Assembly (NCBI GenBank): GCA_013152895.1
Contig: JAADFN010000025.1
Span: forward strand, 1 to 45,956
DNA length: 45,956 bases
Reading direction: 5' to 3'
DNA from: Acidobacteriota bacterium
GTDB taxonomy: Bacteria > Acidobacteriota > Thermoanaerobaculia > Thermoanaerobaculales > Sulfomarinibacteraceae
This document shows, in pieces, positions 35,063-43,307 of this stretch; the first letter of the stretch is position 1; each line of letters opens with the position of its first letter. Under the pieces are notes generated by a model, which saw nothing but the letters and a program-made list of their open reading frames with translations, was not told where the DNA came from and searched no databases. The position numbers and the translations under genes were made by a program.

Positions 35063-36255
35063 TCGAGCTCGACTATGAAGCGATGGGAGAAGGGATCACT
35101 GAGAAAGGCGAATCCCCGGTCGAGGAGCTGATCCTCCTTGACGAGGCCCGCTCGCCGGCGGTCATCAAGGTGTTCGGGGTTGGAGGTGGGGGGTGCAACT
35201 CCGTCAACCGGATGATCGATTCCGGGCTTCGCGGGGTCGAGTTCATCGCCGCCAACACCGACGCCCAGGCACTCGCCGCGTGCAAGGCGCCGGTCAAGCT
35301 GCAGCTTGGGGGCGAGCTGACCCGGGGGCTGGGCGCAGGGGCCGACCCCGATATCGGGCGTAATGCGGCCATTGAGGAGACCGATCGCATCTGCGACCTG
35401 CTTGCAGGCTCGGACATGGTCTTCGTCACGTGCGGGATGGGCGGCGGCACGGGGACCGGCGCCGCGCCCGTGATCGCCCGGATGGCCACCGACGCCGGGG
35501 CGCTGACGGTCGCCGTGGTCACCAAGCCGTTCGCCTTCGAAGGATCGAGGAGGCGCACGGTCGCCGAGGAGGGGATCCGCGAGCTTGCGGACAACGTCGA
35601 CACGTTGATCACCATTCCAAACGACCGGCTTCTCAAGTTCATCGAACGCACGACGACCCTCGACGAGGCGATGCGCGTCGCGGACGATGTGCTGCGGCAG
35701 GCCGTGCAGGGGATCGCCGACATCATCACTGTTCCCGGGCTGATCAACAGGGACTTCGCCGACGTCCGCACCGTGATGAAGGGCATGGGGCACGCAATCA
35801 TGGGAATCGGCTCCGCATCGGGTGAGCACCGGGCCGTCGAGGCCGCCCAGCAGGCGACGTCTTCCCCGCTGCTCGAGGAAACCTCGATCGAAGGGGCGCG
35901 CGGCGTGCTGATCAACATCACCGGCGGCAAGGACCTGACCCTCAACGAGATCAACGATGCCGCCGAAATCGTCACCGAGGGCACCGACCCCAACGCCCAG
36001 ATCCTCTTCGGCGCCGTGATCAACCCCGAGATGGAGGGCAACATCCAGGTGACCGTCATCGCCACCGGCTTCCGCTGGGAGCGGGAGGACGCCCAGCTTC
36101 CGGCCCAGAAGCCCGATTTTGCGGGCGCCGAGAGGGACGAGGGCGACACGAAACGCAAACGGTTCTTCGTGCCCCCGAGCTCCGGCTACGGCATCAATCT
36201 CGGGGACAAGGACGAGTACGAGATCCCGGCGATATTGAGGAAACAGATGGATTAG
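35059..36255 (+). CDS. ftsZ: Cell division protein FtsZ
   Basis: A 398-residue tubulin-like GTPase forming the division ring. It has [15 protein letters not shown], the tubulin signature [21 protein letters not shown], the synergy loop [10 protein letters not shown], and the C-terminal peptide [12 protein letters not shown] that binds FtsA. GTG at 35059 is preceded by a near-perfect AGGAGGTG (35047-35054). The N-terminus is extended by about 30 residues before the first conserved strand. Last gene of the dcw cluster. Confidence 0.97.
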   Translation: MIELDYEAMGEGITEKGESPVEELILLDEARSPAVIKVFGVGGGGCNSVNRMIDSGLRGVEFIAANTDAQALAACKAPVKLQLGGELTRGLGAGADPDIGRNAAIEETDRICDLLAGSDMVFVTCGMGGGTGTGAAPVIARMATDAGALTVAVVTKPFAFEGSRRRTVAEEGIRELADNVDTLITIPNDRLLKFIERTTTLDEAMRVADDVLRQAVQGIADIITVPGLINRDFADVRTVMKGMGHAIMGIGSASGEHRAVEAAQQATSSPLLEETSIEGARGVLINITGGKDLTLNEINDAAEIVTEGTDPNAQILFGAVINPEMEGNIQVTVIATGFRWEREDAQLPAQKPDFAGAERDEGDTKRKRFFVPPSSGYGINLGDKDEYEIPAILRKQMD

Positions 36256-36778
36256 CGAACCGTGAAACCCCGTCCGGCTTGGACTGCGAGGAGCGGGCAC
36301 CGCCTCCGAAACGTCCCAGGTCGTGTGCGGCCGGTAGGCCCTCCCTCAAACGCCCACCGGAAGACGCCGCCTCTTGGTGCAGCCCAGAGGGGGCGTGACC
36401 CGGTCGACCCCGACGCCGCAGCTCAGGTACCGGCCACGACTCATTCGGGGCAGAACCGGACTCTTCCATACGTCCACGAAAGCGCGGGGTCCATGCACAC
36501 CGCGTCGCGGCGACAGAACGCTCGCAATCCGCGTTCCATGGTGAAGCTCCATGAAGCGCACATCCCCGGAAACGAACGATCCGGAAGCCAGCACGGCGAA
36601 GAATGAGCTGAGCGTGCGGCCTCACGACGCCAACCGTCGGTGCGCGGTTCTTCGCCTGTGCAAGCCCGATCGACAACAGGCGCCAGGATCCAACGCACAC
36701 CGTGCCTTCGGCAGTGATGCCGCCTCCGGAGTAAGGAGCGCAGGTACGATTGACGACCAACTGACGGGCTGTCGTCAG
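36256..36778. other. Intergenic region, no recognisable gene
   Basis: About 520 bases follow ftsZ before the ATPase promoter. Several open frames exist on both strands (for example minus 36346-36594) but none resembles a protein family, has a good ribosome binding site or shares the codon pattern of the neighbours. No tRNA-like cloverleaf or U-tract terminator is seen. It could hold decayed sequence at the junction between the core dcw cluster and the accessory region. Confidence 0.4.
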
Positions 36779-36816
36779 ATGGTCTTGACCATTCTACGCC
36801 AGAGCGTATAATGGTC
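36779..36816 (+). promoter_or_regulatory. Strong sigma70 promoter with overlapping operator-like inverted repeat
   Basis: -35 TTGACC (36785-36790), 16-base spacer, consensus -10 TATAAT (36807-36812). The -35 lies inside a perfect inverted repeat ATGGTC-TT-GACCAT (36779-36792), and ATGGTC recurs at 36811-36816 across the end of the -10. The ATPase ATG is at 36822, only 9 bases after the -10, so the message is probably leaderless or nearly so. The repeats look like repressor sites; the regulator is unknown. Confidence 0.65.
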
Positions 36817-36821
36817 GTATC

Positions 36822-38033
36822 ATGAAGCGCACGTACGAGGCACTCATCCGGAGCCATTTCAACGACAACAGGCAGATGTTGTTCTTGATGGGTCCACGCC
36901 AGGTTGGCAAGACGACCACGGCGCGAGAGATTGCACGAGAGCTCGGAGAGCATGTATACCTGAACTGGGACAACATCGGTCACAGGCGAACGATCCTGGC
37001 CGGACCCGAGGCCGTCGCGCGGTTGGCAGAACTCGACCGTCTGCACGCCGCGCCTCCGCTATGCGTGCTCGATGAGATCCACAAGTTTGCCCGGTGGAAG
37101 CTCTTCCTCAAGGGTCTCTTCGACAGCTATCCCGGCGCATTGAGGATCCTCGTGACGGGAAGCGCCAAGCTGGACGTCTTCCGATTGGGGGGCGACAGCT
37201 TGATGGGACGTTACTTTGCCTACCGGATGCACCCGCTCTCGGTGGCGGAGATCGTACGGCCGGCGCCCCACGACGGACTCATCGATCACGATCCACAACC
37301 CATCCCGGATGATGCCTGGGAGGCGCTGCTGCGGTTTGGGGGATTCCCCGAGCCGTATCTCAGGAACAATATGCGGTTCTGGCGACGGTGGCGGAGGACC
37401 AGGACGCAGCAGCTTCTCCGGGAGGACCTCCGCGATCTCACGCGGGTCCAGGAGCTGGACCGCATCGAGGTTCTCTCCCAGATTCTCGTGGAGCGTGCCG
37501 GCCAACTCCTCAACAAGTCGTGGCTGGCCCGGACGCTCTGCGCCTCGGCCGACAGCGTCCGGCGGTGGCTGGTGATGCTCGAGTCTCTGTACGTCTGCTT
37601 CAGCCTGCCTCCATGGTCCAAGAATGTGGCCCGCGCTCTGCGAAAGGAGCGCAAAGTGTACCTCTGGGACTGGTCCCACGTGGATGATCCGGGCGCCCGG
37701 GCCGAAAACTTCGTTGCGTCTGCACTGCTGAAATCCGTGCATCTCTGGACCGACAGGGGGGACGGCGAGTTCGGCCTGTTCTTCCTCCGTGACAAGGAGA
37801 AGCGGGAAGTCGACTTTCTCGTGACGCGGGATGGCGAGCCCTGGTTCCTCGTGGAGGTCAAGACATCCGGGAAGGCCAGCCTGTCGCCCAGCCTGGAACG
37901 TTTCCAGGAGCAGACGGGGGCCAGGCACGCCTTCCAGGTGGCTCTCGATCTTCCCTTCGTGGGCTGGGACTGCTTTACCGTCGCCCGGGCCGTGATCGTT
38001 CCCGCCAGGACCTTCCTCGCCCAGCTCGTCTGA
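36822..38033 (+). CDS. AAA+ ATPase with C-terminal DUF4143 domain
   Basis: A 403-residue protein of the AAA_14/DUF4143 family. Walker A GPRQVGKTTT (residues 24-33), Walker B with LDEIHK (83-88), sensor-like ILVTGSAKLDVF, then a winged-helix-like middle (LLNKSWLARTLCASADSVRRWLVMLESLYV). The C-terminus has a PD-(D/E)xK nuclease-like pattern (Asp near 331, E345-V-K347). The family is widespread, often mobile, and mostly of unknown function; some members sit in defence or toxin-like settings. ATG at 36822 has almost no leader. The gene has its own promoter and is followed at once by a nested inverted repeat, so it looks like an independent insertion. Confidence 0.9.
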   Translation: MKRTYEALIRSHFNDNRQMLFLMGPRQVGKTTTAREIARELGEHVYLNWDNIGHRRTILAGPEAVARLAELDRLHAAPPLCVLDEIHKFARWKLFLKGLFDSYPGALRILVTGSAKLDVFRLGGDSLMGRYFAYRMHPLSVAEIVRPAPHDGLIDHDPQPIPDDAWEALLRFGGFPEPYLRNNMRFWRRWRRTRTQQLLREDLRDLTRVQELDRIEVLSQILVERAGQLLNKSWLARTLCASADSVRRWLVMLESLYVCFSLPPWSKNVARALRKERKVYLWDWSHVDDPGARAENFVASALLKSVHLWTDRGDGEFGLFFLRDKEKREVDFLVTRDGEPWFLVEVKTSGKASLSPSLERFQEQTGARHAFQVALDLPFVGWDCFTVARAVIVPARTFLAQLV

Positions 38034-38115
38034 GCCACACAACCCACCTGGTAGGCGCCCCTGCCGGCGTCTCCTCGGGGGTGACGGGGCGCCGCGGGCG
38101 CCGCTCGTGTGGCTC
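38032..38115 (+). repeat. Nested inverted repeat after the ATPase gene (terminator or module end)
   Basis: Two perfect inverted repeats lie one inside the other. The outer arms GAGCCACAC (38032-38040) and GTGTGGCTC (38107-38115) overlap the ATPase stop codon. The inner arms GGCGCCCC (38054-38061) and GGGGCGCC (38086-38093) enclose a 24-base loop. There is no U-tract, so a classical intrinsic terminator is unlikely; an RNA structure protecting or ending the message, or a cruciform at a module boundary, would fit. Confidence 0.6.
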
Positions 38116-38133
38116 CCGGCGTCGATCCCGATC

Positions 38134-38162
38134 TTGACCGGGTCCGGTGTGCACCGTATGCT
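38134..38162 (+). promoter_or_regulatory. Sigma70-type promoter for rubrerythrin
   Basis: TTGACC (38134-38139), 17-base spacer, TATGCT (38157-38162), about 175 bases upstream of the rubrerythrin ATG. Together with the repeat described separately this accounts for most of the 305-base gap between the ATPase and rubrerythrin; the remaining leader has no other clear element. A later TTGACA (38300-38305) has no -10 partner. Confidence 0.5.
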
Positions 38163-38338
38163 CCTGGTGTATCTTCCGGCCGCTCCGGATGTGGATGAGG
38201 TGGATTCAGCACCACGCGGGAGGCCATCGTAGGAACCGAACACCGGTGCCGGGAATCATGCGAAGAACTGGTTCCCCGCCCGAATCGGTCCTCGATCGAT
38301 TGACAGACAGAGCAATCCAGATTCAAGGAGGAATCATC

Positions 38339-38911
38339 ATGTCGCTCAAGGGAACCAAGACCGAAGTCAACCTGCTCACCGCGTTCGCAGGTGAGTCGCA
38401 GGCACGCAACCGGTACGCGTTCTTCGCGTCAAAAGCACGCAAGGAAGGCCTCATGCAGATGGCGGCTATCTTCGAGGAAACTGCCGACCAGGAGCGCGAA
38501 CACGCCAAGCGTTTGTTCAAGTTTCTCGAGGGCGGCGAGGTGGAGATCACCGCGTCCTTCCCCGCCGGTGCGATCGGTTCGACCTTTGACAACCTCAAGG
38601 CTGCGGCCGACGGTGAGCATTACGAGCATGCCACGATGTACCCCCAGTTCGCCGAGACGGCGCGCACGGAGGGGTTCGACACGATCGCCAAGGTTTTCGA
38701 AGCCATCGCCGTCGCGGAGAAGCAGCACGAAAAACGCTACCGCGACCTGGCGGCCAACCTCGAGGCGGGAAGGGTATTCAAGCGCAACGGTACGGTGATC
38801 TGGCGCTGCCGCAACTGCGGCTACATCCACGAGGGCAACGAGGCGCCCGCGGTCTGTCCGGCGTGCGCGCATCCCCAGTCGTACTTCGAGCTTCTGGGGG
38901 AGAACTGGTAA
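38339..38911 (+). CDS. rbr: Rubrerythrin
   Basis: A 190-residue peroxide-reducing protein of anaerobes. The N-terminal four-helix diiron domain holds the ExxH pairs (AFAGESQARNRYAFFA, FEETADQEREHAKRL and FEAIAVAEKQHEKRY). The C-terminal rubredoxin-like FeS4 site is C157-x2-C160 ... C173-x2-C176 (CRNCGYIHEG, CPAC). All iron ligands appear present. ATG at 38339 follows AAGGAGG closely. The ferritin gene begins 125 bases downstream, so both are probably on one transcript for oxidative stress and iron handling. Confidence 0.96.
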   Translation: MSLKGTKTEVNLLTAFAGESQARNRYAFFASKARKEGLMQMAAIFEETADQEREHAKRLFKFLEGGEVEITASFPAGAIGSTFDNLKAAADGEHYEHATMYPQFAETARTEGFDTIAKVFEAIAVAEKQHEKRYRDLAANLEAGRVFKRNGTVIWRCRNCGYIHEGNEAPAVCPACAHPQSYFELLGENW

Positions 38912-39035
38912 CCGTTTGGGGTCGGCCGGACAAGATCTCTTTGCGAGGCGTCGTGTCCCGTGGCCGTTTACGGCCCGCCGGGCGCCGCCAAGGCGCACGG
39001 GGATGCGGGACGATAACAGGAAAGAAGGCGTTGCG

Positions 39036-39545
39036 ATGATACAAGAAAAGATACAGGACGCATTGAACAACCAGGTGGCCGCGGAGTTTTACTCGGCTCA
39101 CCTCTACCTCTCGATGTCGTCATACCTCGAGTCGATCGATTTGCCCGGGGCGGCGAACTGGATGCGCATACAGTACCGCGAGGAGCTGGCGCACGCCGAG
39201 AAGATATTCGACTTCGTCATCGAACGCGATGGCAGGGCGATTCTTGAGGGGTTCGATGCTCCGCCGCGGGAGTGGAGCTCCGCGCTCGGGGTTTTCCAGG
39301 CCGCCTACGAGCACGAGCAGAAGGTAACCGCCATGATCGAGAAGCTCGTCGAGCTCGCCCGCGAGTTGAAGGACTATGCCACGGAGGTATTCCTCCAGTG
39401 GTTCATCAGCGAGCAGGTCGAGGAGGAAGCGTCGGTCAAGGCGATCGTGCAGCAGCTCAAGCTCGTGGCCGAGTCGAAGAACGGCCGGTTCATGATTGAC
39501 CGGGAGCTCGCGTCGCGCACGTTTGCACCATCATCAGGCGCCTGA
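39036..39545 (+). CDS. ftnA: Bacterial non-haem ferritin
   Basis: A 169-residue ferritin of normal length starting MIQEKIQDALNNQVAAEFYSAHLYLSM. Ferroxidase residues are visible in EFYSAHLYL, REELAHAEKIFDFV (ExxH), AYEHEQKVTAMI and WFISEQVEEEASVKAI. It stores iron as a ferric core in a 24-mer. ATG at 39036 has an AAGG stretch 8 bases upstream; the frame upstream to 38916 is not conserved. The start of the broken egtD overlaps its 3' end. Confidence 0.95.
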   Translation: MIQEKIQDALNNQVAAEFYSAHLYLSMSSYLESIDLPGAANWMRIQYREELAHAEKIFDFVIERDGRAILEGFDAPPREWSSALGVFQAAYEHEQKVTAMIEKLVELARELKDYATEVFLQWFISEQVEEEASVKAIVQQLKLVAESKNGRFMIDRELASRTFAPSSGA

Positions 39546-40098
39546 CGGAGACGGGAGTAATCTTCGCCGGGCTCAAGGCGGTCCCAACACACATCCCGAG
39601 CAAGTACTTCTACGACGAGCGAGGCTCCAAGCTCTTCGAGCAGATCACCCGGCTTGAGGAGTACTACCCGGGCCGGACGGAGAAGGCCATCCTGGCGCGT
39701 CATGCGGCGGAGCTTGGGCACGGTTGCGATGGCGCATCCTTCGTCGAATTCGGAAGCGGGGATTGTTCCAGGATCACCATCCTGCTGAGTCAGCTCGCCC
39801 CGGAGATGCTCGGGACGGTCACGTAGTTCCGGTCGATGTCAGCCTGAGTGCGATCGAGGAGTCGAGATGCGACCTGTAACGCAAGTTCGGCACCGTCGAG
39901 GTGCAGGGCATGGAGGTCACTTCGCCCCTCCTCGATCAGCCGATCCGGATCCGGCGTGGGGAACCGGTGCACAACGAGAACTCGCACAAGTTCACCGAAG
40001 CGCACGTTCGGGAATTCGCCGAGGCCCCGGGGCTGTCGGTTGGCCCGGTGTACACGGACGCCGACGGCTGGCTCACCGTTGTGGAATACGTCAAGTGA
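39530..40098 (+). pseudogene. egtD: egtD remnant (L-histidine N-alpha-methyltransferase), frameshifted and internally deleted
   Basis: EgtD makes hercynine, the first step to ergothioneine. The N-terminal third is clear: PSKYFYDERGSKLFEQITRLEEYYPGRTE and the SAM-site FVEFGSGDCSR. The frame ends at TAG 39824-39826, but the next frame continues VPVDVSLSAIEES, showing a frameshift. The middle of the enzyme (roughly 150 residues) is missing. The C-terminal part reappears at about 39900-40098 (IRIRRGEPVHNENSHKFTEAHVREFA ... GWLTVVEYVK), ending in TGA. The product cannot be active. No egtB-like gene is nearby. Confidence 0.82.
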
Positions 40099-40174
40099 TC
40101 TTGAAGCTCGCGGTGAGCCGAACCGCAACGGAGCCCGTGTTCCCCACAAGGTTTGCCCGCGATCTCCCCGCCGA

Positions 40175-40195
40175 GGGGGCCCTGAGGCGGCCCCC
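40175..40195. terminator. GC hairpin between convergent genes
   Basis: Stem GGGGGCC (40175-40181) with GGCCCCC (40189-40195) and a 7-base loop, between the egtD remnant and the oppositely directed NO reductase gene. No U-tract follows on either strand, so it is only a possible bidirectional termination or RNA-stabilising structure. The rest of the 110-base gap shows nothing. Confidence 0.35.
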
Positions 40196-40208
40196 CCTCT
40201 CGAGATAC

Positions 40209-42497
40209 CTATCGAAGCTCGGGTTTCAGATCGCGCTTTATGTACGAACGGACAGCGGCCAGCACGATGGGAACGACGCCGAGAAGCAGGAAAACCAGGT
40301 CCCCCACGATCCGCAGCCATTCCAGCGTGTGGAATGTGCCGCCCAGAATGAACGTCAAGCGCCTGGCATGCCAGTATCCGTGGGTCAGCACGTCCCAGAG
40401 CTGCAGGACACCAGCCGGGAAAAGGTCGAGGAGGATCATCAGGGCGAGCCCAACGTTGAGCCCCCAGAATCCGAAACGGACCAGTTTCTCGGTTTTGGCC
40501 CACACGGCGTCGCTCTGCATGGAGCGTAATCCGAAGACGAGCACGGCCAGGGCCAGCATCCCGAACACGCCGAACATGGCGGCGTGGCCGTGGTTCGCAG
40601 TCAGCGTCGTGCCGATTTCGAAGTAGGAGACGATCGGCGTGTTGATGAGGAATCCGAAGATGCCTGCGCCCACGAAGTTCCACACGCCCACGGCAATGAG
40701 AAAGTAAATCGCCCACTTTTGCTTGGACGCCGAATCCACCACAGCGCTCTTCGTCCGCTCGCGTAACCGCATGAATCCCGCCGCGTCAAGCGTCAGAAGC
40801 GTCAACGGCACGACCTCGAGAGCCGAGAAGCACGAGGCGAGACCCATGTTGAGCACGCCCTGCCCGGTGAAGTACCAGTGGTGGCCCGTGCCGATGATAC
40901 CGCCAGCCAGGAACAGGATGGCGTCGAGGTACACGAGGCGGGTGGCGCTTCGGATCGTCACCAATCCCAGCCGGCGGAACATGATCGCGACCAGCACAGT
41001 TGCAAACAGCTCGAAGAAGCCCTCGACCCAGAGGTGAATGATCCAGAATCGCCAGTTATCGATGACGGCGAAGTTCGTGTGGGGACCGTAGAAAAACGCG
41101 GGGAGGTAGAACAGGGGGATCGCCGCTGCGGCGTAGAGGAAGAGCGCACTGAGCCCGGACCTACCTTCCTTCTTCATGGCCGGCTTGAGGGCCCTGAACA
41201 TGAGGAAGAGCCAAAAGACGAGGCCAGCGGCCAGGAGCGCTTGCCAGAACCGGCCGAGGTCCAGGTATTCGGACCCCTGGTCGCCCAGCCAGAACCAGAG
41301 CTTACCGAGCATCCCGTTCACGCTCAGGTATTCACCGGCGAGGCTGCCAAGAGAAACCACGAGCAGCGCGATGAAGAGAATGTTGACGCCGAGCTTCTGG
41401 CCCTTCGGCTCTTTTCCGCCGACCCAGGGTGCCAAGAAAAGCCCTCCGGCCACCCAGGCGACGGCGATCCAGAAGATGGCGAGCTGGAGGTGGAAGGTGC
41501 GTAGAAGGTTGAAGGGGAGAAACTTGGTAATAAGGCCGATGCCGTAGAACGCGTGCGGCTCCACCCGGTAGTGGGCGAGGGCGCCTCCAATGGAGGCCTG
41601 CAAGAGAAACAGTATAGCCACAACGAGAAAGTACTTGCCGGTCGCCCACTGGCTGGGTGTGAGGCTCCACGGGGCGTCGGGAACGGCGAGGGAGACCCCC
41701 TCCCCCTCGTCTCCCTCCCAGCCGAGGAAGTGGAACTTGCCAAAAAGCAGGAGAACGAGCCCCAACCCGGCGAGAAGCGCGAGGAGGCTGATGGCGCTCC
41801 AGAGGTAGGCCGGGGCGGACGGGACGTTGCCGACCTGAGGATCGTAGGGCCAGTTGTTGGTGTACGTGTAGCTCTTCCCCGGCCGGTTCGTAACCGTGGC
41901 CCAGGTCGCCCACGCAAAGTAGGCCGTCAGATCCTTGATCTCCTCAGGATCGCTGATGTAGCCCGCCGGCAGGCCGGGCGCAGCCTTCCCCGTCATGAAA
42001 TACTGAGACCAGTACGGGATCAGCTTCCTGTACGCGGCCGCCTCACCCGCCGAGAAGATCAGCTCTCCGGTGGAGGGGTCATACCGGTTCTTCTTGAGCT
42101 CCTTCTTCAAGGTCTTTGTGAGGAACGCCTGCCTGACGGGCGTGAGGTCGGCGAAGTCCTTCTGAAACAGCTCGTGAGCCCGCTCATCGAGGGCGATGGC
42201 CGCCTCCCTGTGAAGGTACTCGGCGGTGTAGTCGGGCCCGAGGTAGGCGCCGTGCCCCCAAAGGGTCCCGTGCTCCATCAGGTCATGCTTGAGAAAGACC
42301 GCCTGACCGGCCTCGATCTCCGCACCCGAGAAGAGCAGCGCGCCATTCTCATCGACCACGCGCGATGGAATTGGGGGCGCATTCCGGTACGTGAGGCCGG
42401 TGACGATGCCAAGAACGCTGAATCCAAAGATCATCACGAGGATCAGGGAATGCTTCCACCATGGGGAAATAAGATTTGCGCGCTTTTCTCCGGTCAT
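40209..42497 (-). CDS. norZ: Quinol-dependent nitric oxide reductase (qNOR)
   Basis: Reduces two NO to N2O with electrons from the quinol pool, in the cytoplasmic membrane. The 762-residue protein has the fused NorC-like periplasmic domain (about 30-230, without a haem c motif) and 14 predicted helices. FeB ligands are visible as H488-x3-E492 (HLWVE) and H539-H540 (GTGHHWYF), and later HGHAAMFG. The HxxxE pair argues against the related NO dismutase, where these residues are replaced. ATG at 42497 has AGGAGG directly upstream. It follows the Rrf2-type regulator gene by 66 bases and is likely NO-induced. Confidence 0.95.
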   Translation of the reverse strand: MTGEKRANLISPWWKHSLILVMIFGFSVLGIVTGLTYRNAPPIPSRVVDENGALLFSGAEIEAGQAVFLKHDLMEHGTLWGHGAYLGPDYTAEYLHREAAIALDERAHELFQKDFADLTPVRQAFLTKTLKKELKKNRYDPSTGELIFSAGEAAAYRKLIPYWSQYFMTGKAAPGLPAGYISDPEEIKDLTAYFAWATWATVTNRPGKSYTYTNNWPYDPQVGNVPSAPAYLWSAISLLALLAGLGLVLLLFGKFHFLGWEGDEGEGVSLAVPDAPWSLTPSQWATGKYFLVVAILFLLQASIGGALAHYRVEPHAFYGIGLITKFLPFNLLRTFHLQLAIFWIAVAWVAGGLFLAPWVGGKEPKGQKLGVNILFIALLVVSLGSLAGEYLSVNGMLGKLWFWLGDQGSEYLDLGRFWQALLAAGLVFWLFLMFRALKPAMKKEGRSGLSALFLYAAAAIPLFYLPAFFYGPHTNFAVIDNWRFWIIHLWVEGFFELFATVLVAIMFRRLGLVTIRSATRLVYLDAILFLAGGIIGTGHHWYFTGQGVLNMGLASCFSALEVVPLTLLTLDAAGFMRLRERTKSAVVDSASKQKWAIYFLIAVGVWNFVGAGIFGFLINTPIVSYFEIGTTLTANHGHAAMFGVFGMLALAVLVFGLRSMQSDAVWAKTEKLVRFGFWGLNVGLALMILLDLFPAGVLQLWDVLTHGYWHARRLTFILGGTFHTLEWLRIVGDLVFLLLGVVPIVLAAVRSYIKRDLKPELR

Positions 42498-42529
42498 GAT
42501 TCCTCCTCCTGGGTCACACATGCGATTAA

Positions 42530-42558
42530 TAGATGTTGATATCCACTGATATGGTCAA
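42530..42558 (-). promoter_or_regulatory. Candidate norZ promoter with dyad operator in the spacer
   Basis: On the minus strand a -35 TTGACC (42553-42558) is followed by 17 bases and a weak -10 CATCTA (42530-42535). The spacer contains the dyad ATATC-CACT-GATAT (42539-42552), in an AT-rich island unlike the surroundings. It could be bound by the adjacent Rrf2/NsrR-type protein to repress norZ. It does not fit the textbook NsrR or FNR consensus, so the regulator is inferred from proximity. Confidence 0.45.
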
Positions 42559-42563
42559 AAAAA

Positions 42564-42974
42564 TCACCCGGGATCCACCCCGCCTTTCTCACGAAGATCA
42601 CCGATGGTCACCGAGTGGAGCATCGCCTCATACGCCTTGCGAACCGGTTTCCAACGGTCATGCAGGGGACAGGGGTTCGCGTCGTCGCACGCACCAAGCC
42701 CAAAGATGCAATCAAACTCCCCTTGGACCCCGTCGAAGACCCTCAGGACGTCGATGATCGGGATGGACCGGGCTTCCTCCCTGAGCTGGAAGCCCCCTCC
42801 CCAGCCCTTCCGGCTCAGGACGAAACCGCGTTTTCTGAGCTGGTTGAGGATCTTGGAAAGGTAGTTCGCGGGGATCCCGGTCGCCGCCGCAATATGGTCG
42901 CCCCCGCACCATTCGTGCCGGTGGCTCTCCAGGTAACTCAGGATTTTCAAGGCGTACCGGCTCGTTTGGGACAT
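42564..42974 (-). CDS. Rrf2-family transcriptional regulator, NsrR-like
   Basis: A 136-residue winged-helix protein (SRYALKILSYLESHR, GIPANYLSKILNQLRKRGFVLSRKGWGGGF) with the three-Cys iron-sulfur cluster region C-x7-C-x5-C (DCIFGLGACDDANPC). In NsrR this cluster senses NO and its loss derepresses NO-detoxification genes; IscR and RirA are less likely given the adjacent qNOR. ATG at 42974 is preferred over a GTG one codon upstream, with GAGGTGG about 8 bases ahead. Confidence 0.9.
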   Translation of the reverse strand: MSQTSRYALKILSYLESHRHEWCGGDHIAAATGIPANYLSKILNQLRKRGFVLSRKGWGGGFQLREEARSIPIIDVLRVFDGVQGEFDCIFGLGACDDANPCPLHDRWKPVRKAYEAMLHSVTIGDLREKGGVDPG

Positions 42975-43307
42975 CACAATACCACCTCAAGACATGATCA
43001 TATGGGGTGAGATTCGAAAAATCAAGTGATCGTCCAGGCCGCGGGCACGGCACAAGCTTCGGGCGGGATCTCCTGGTGAGAGCCGAGGCACAGCCCGCGA
43101 CGGTCGAGGTACCCGCGCTCGGTGTTGTCGAGCGGGCGTGAGAGCTTCCAATGATCACCCACCGTTTGGAGCCGCGTGCCCTGTTCGGAGACACCGCCAC
43201 GAGACCGGATCCGGCCACAGGCGGCCGCCACGGCGGCCTTCTCCCCAATAAGCTCGCCGCCCACGCCTCCTGTGGCGCTCCGGCCAGGGGCATGTTAGAA
43301 ACGGGGG
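42975..43307. other. Divergent intergenic region between regulator and lytic transglycosylase
   Basis: A 333-base gap. It holds a GC palindrome at 43223-43238 (GGCCGCC-AC-GGCGGCC), whose inner pairs must open to form a hairpin. An open frame on the minus strand (43022-43264) has no recognised homology or ribosome binding site. No clear promoter hexamers are seen for either flanking gene. Confidence 0.35.

Noticed and set aside
36256-36778. Possible antitoxin or decayed gene upstream of the ATPase
   Set aside because: No frame on either strand gives a recognisable helix-turn-helix or other domain; nothing links it to a toxin-antitoxin pair.
40209-42497. NO dismutase (NOD) instead of NO reductase
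   Set aside because: The FeB-site HxxxE pair (H488/E492) and the double His (H539/H540) are intact; NODs replace residues at this site.
43022-43264. Open frame on the minus strand between the Rrf2 regulator and the transglycosylase
   Set aside because: GTG start without a ribosome binding site, no family resemblance, and long open frames are expected by chance in such GC-rich DNA.
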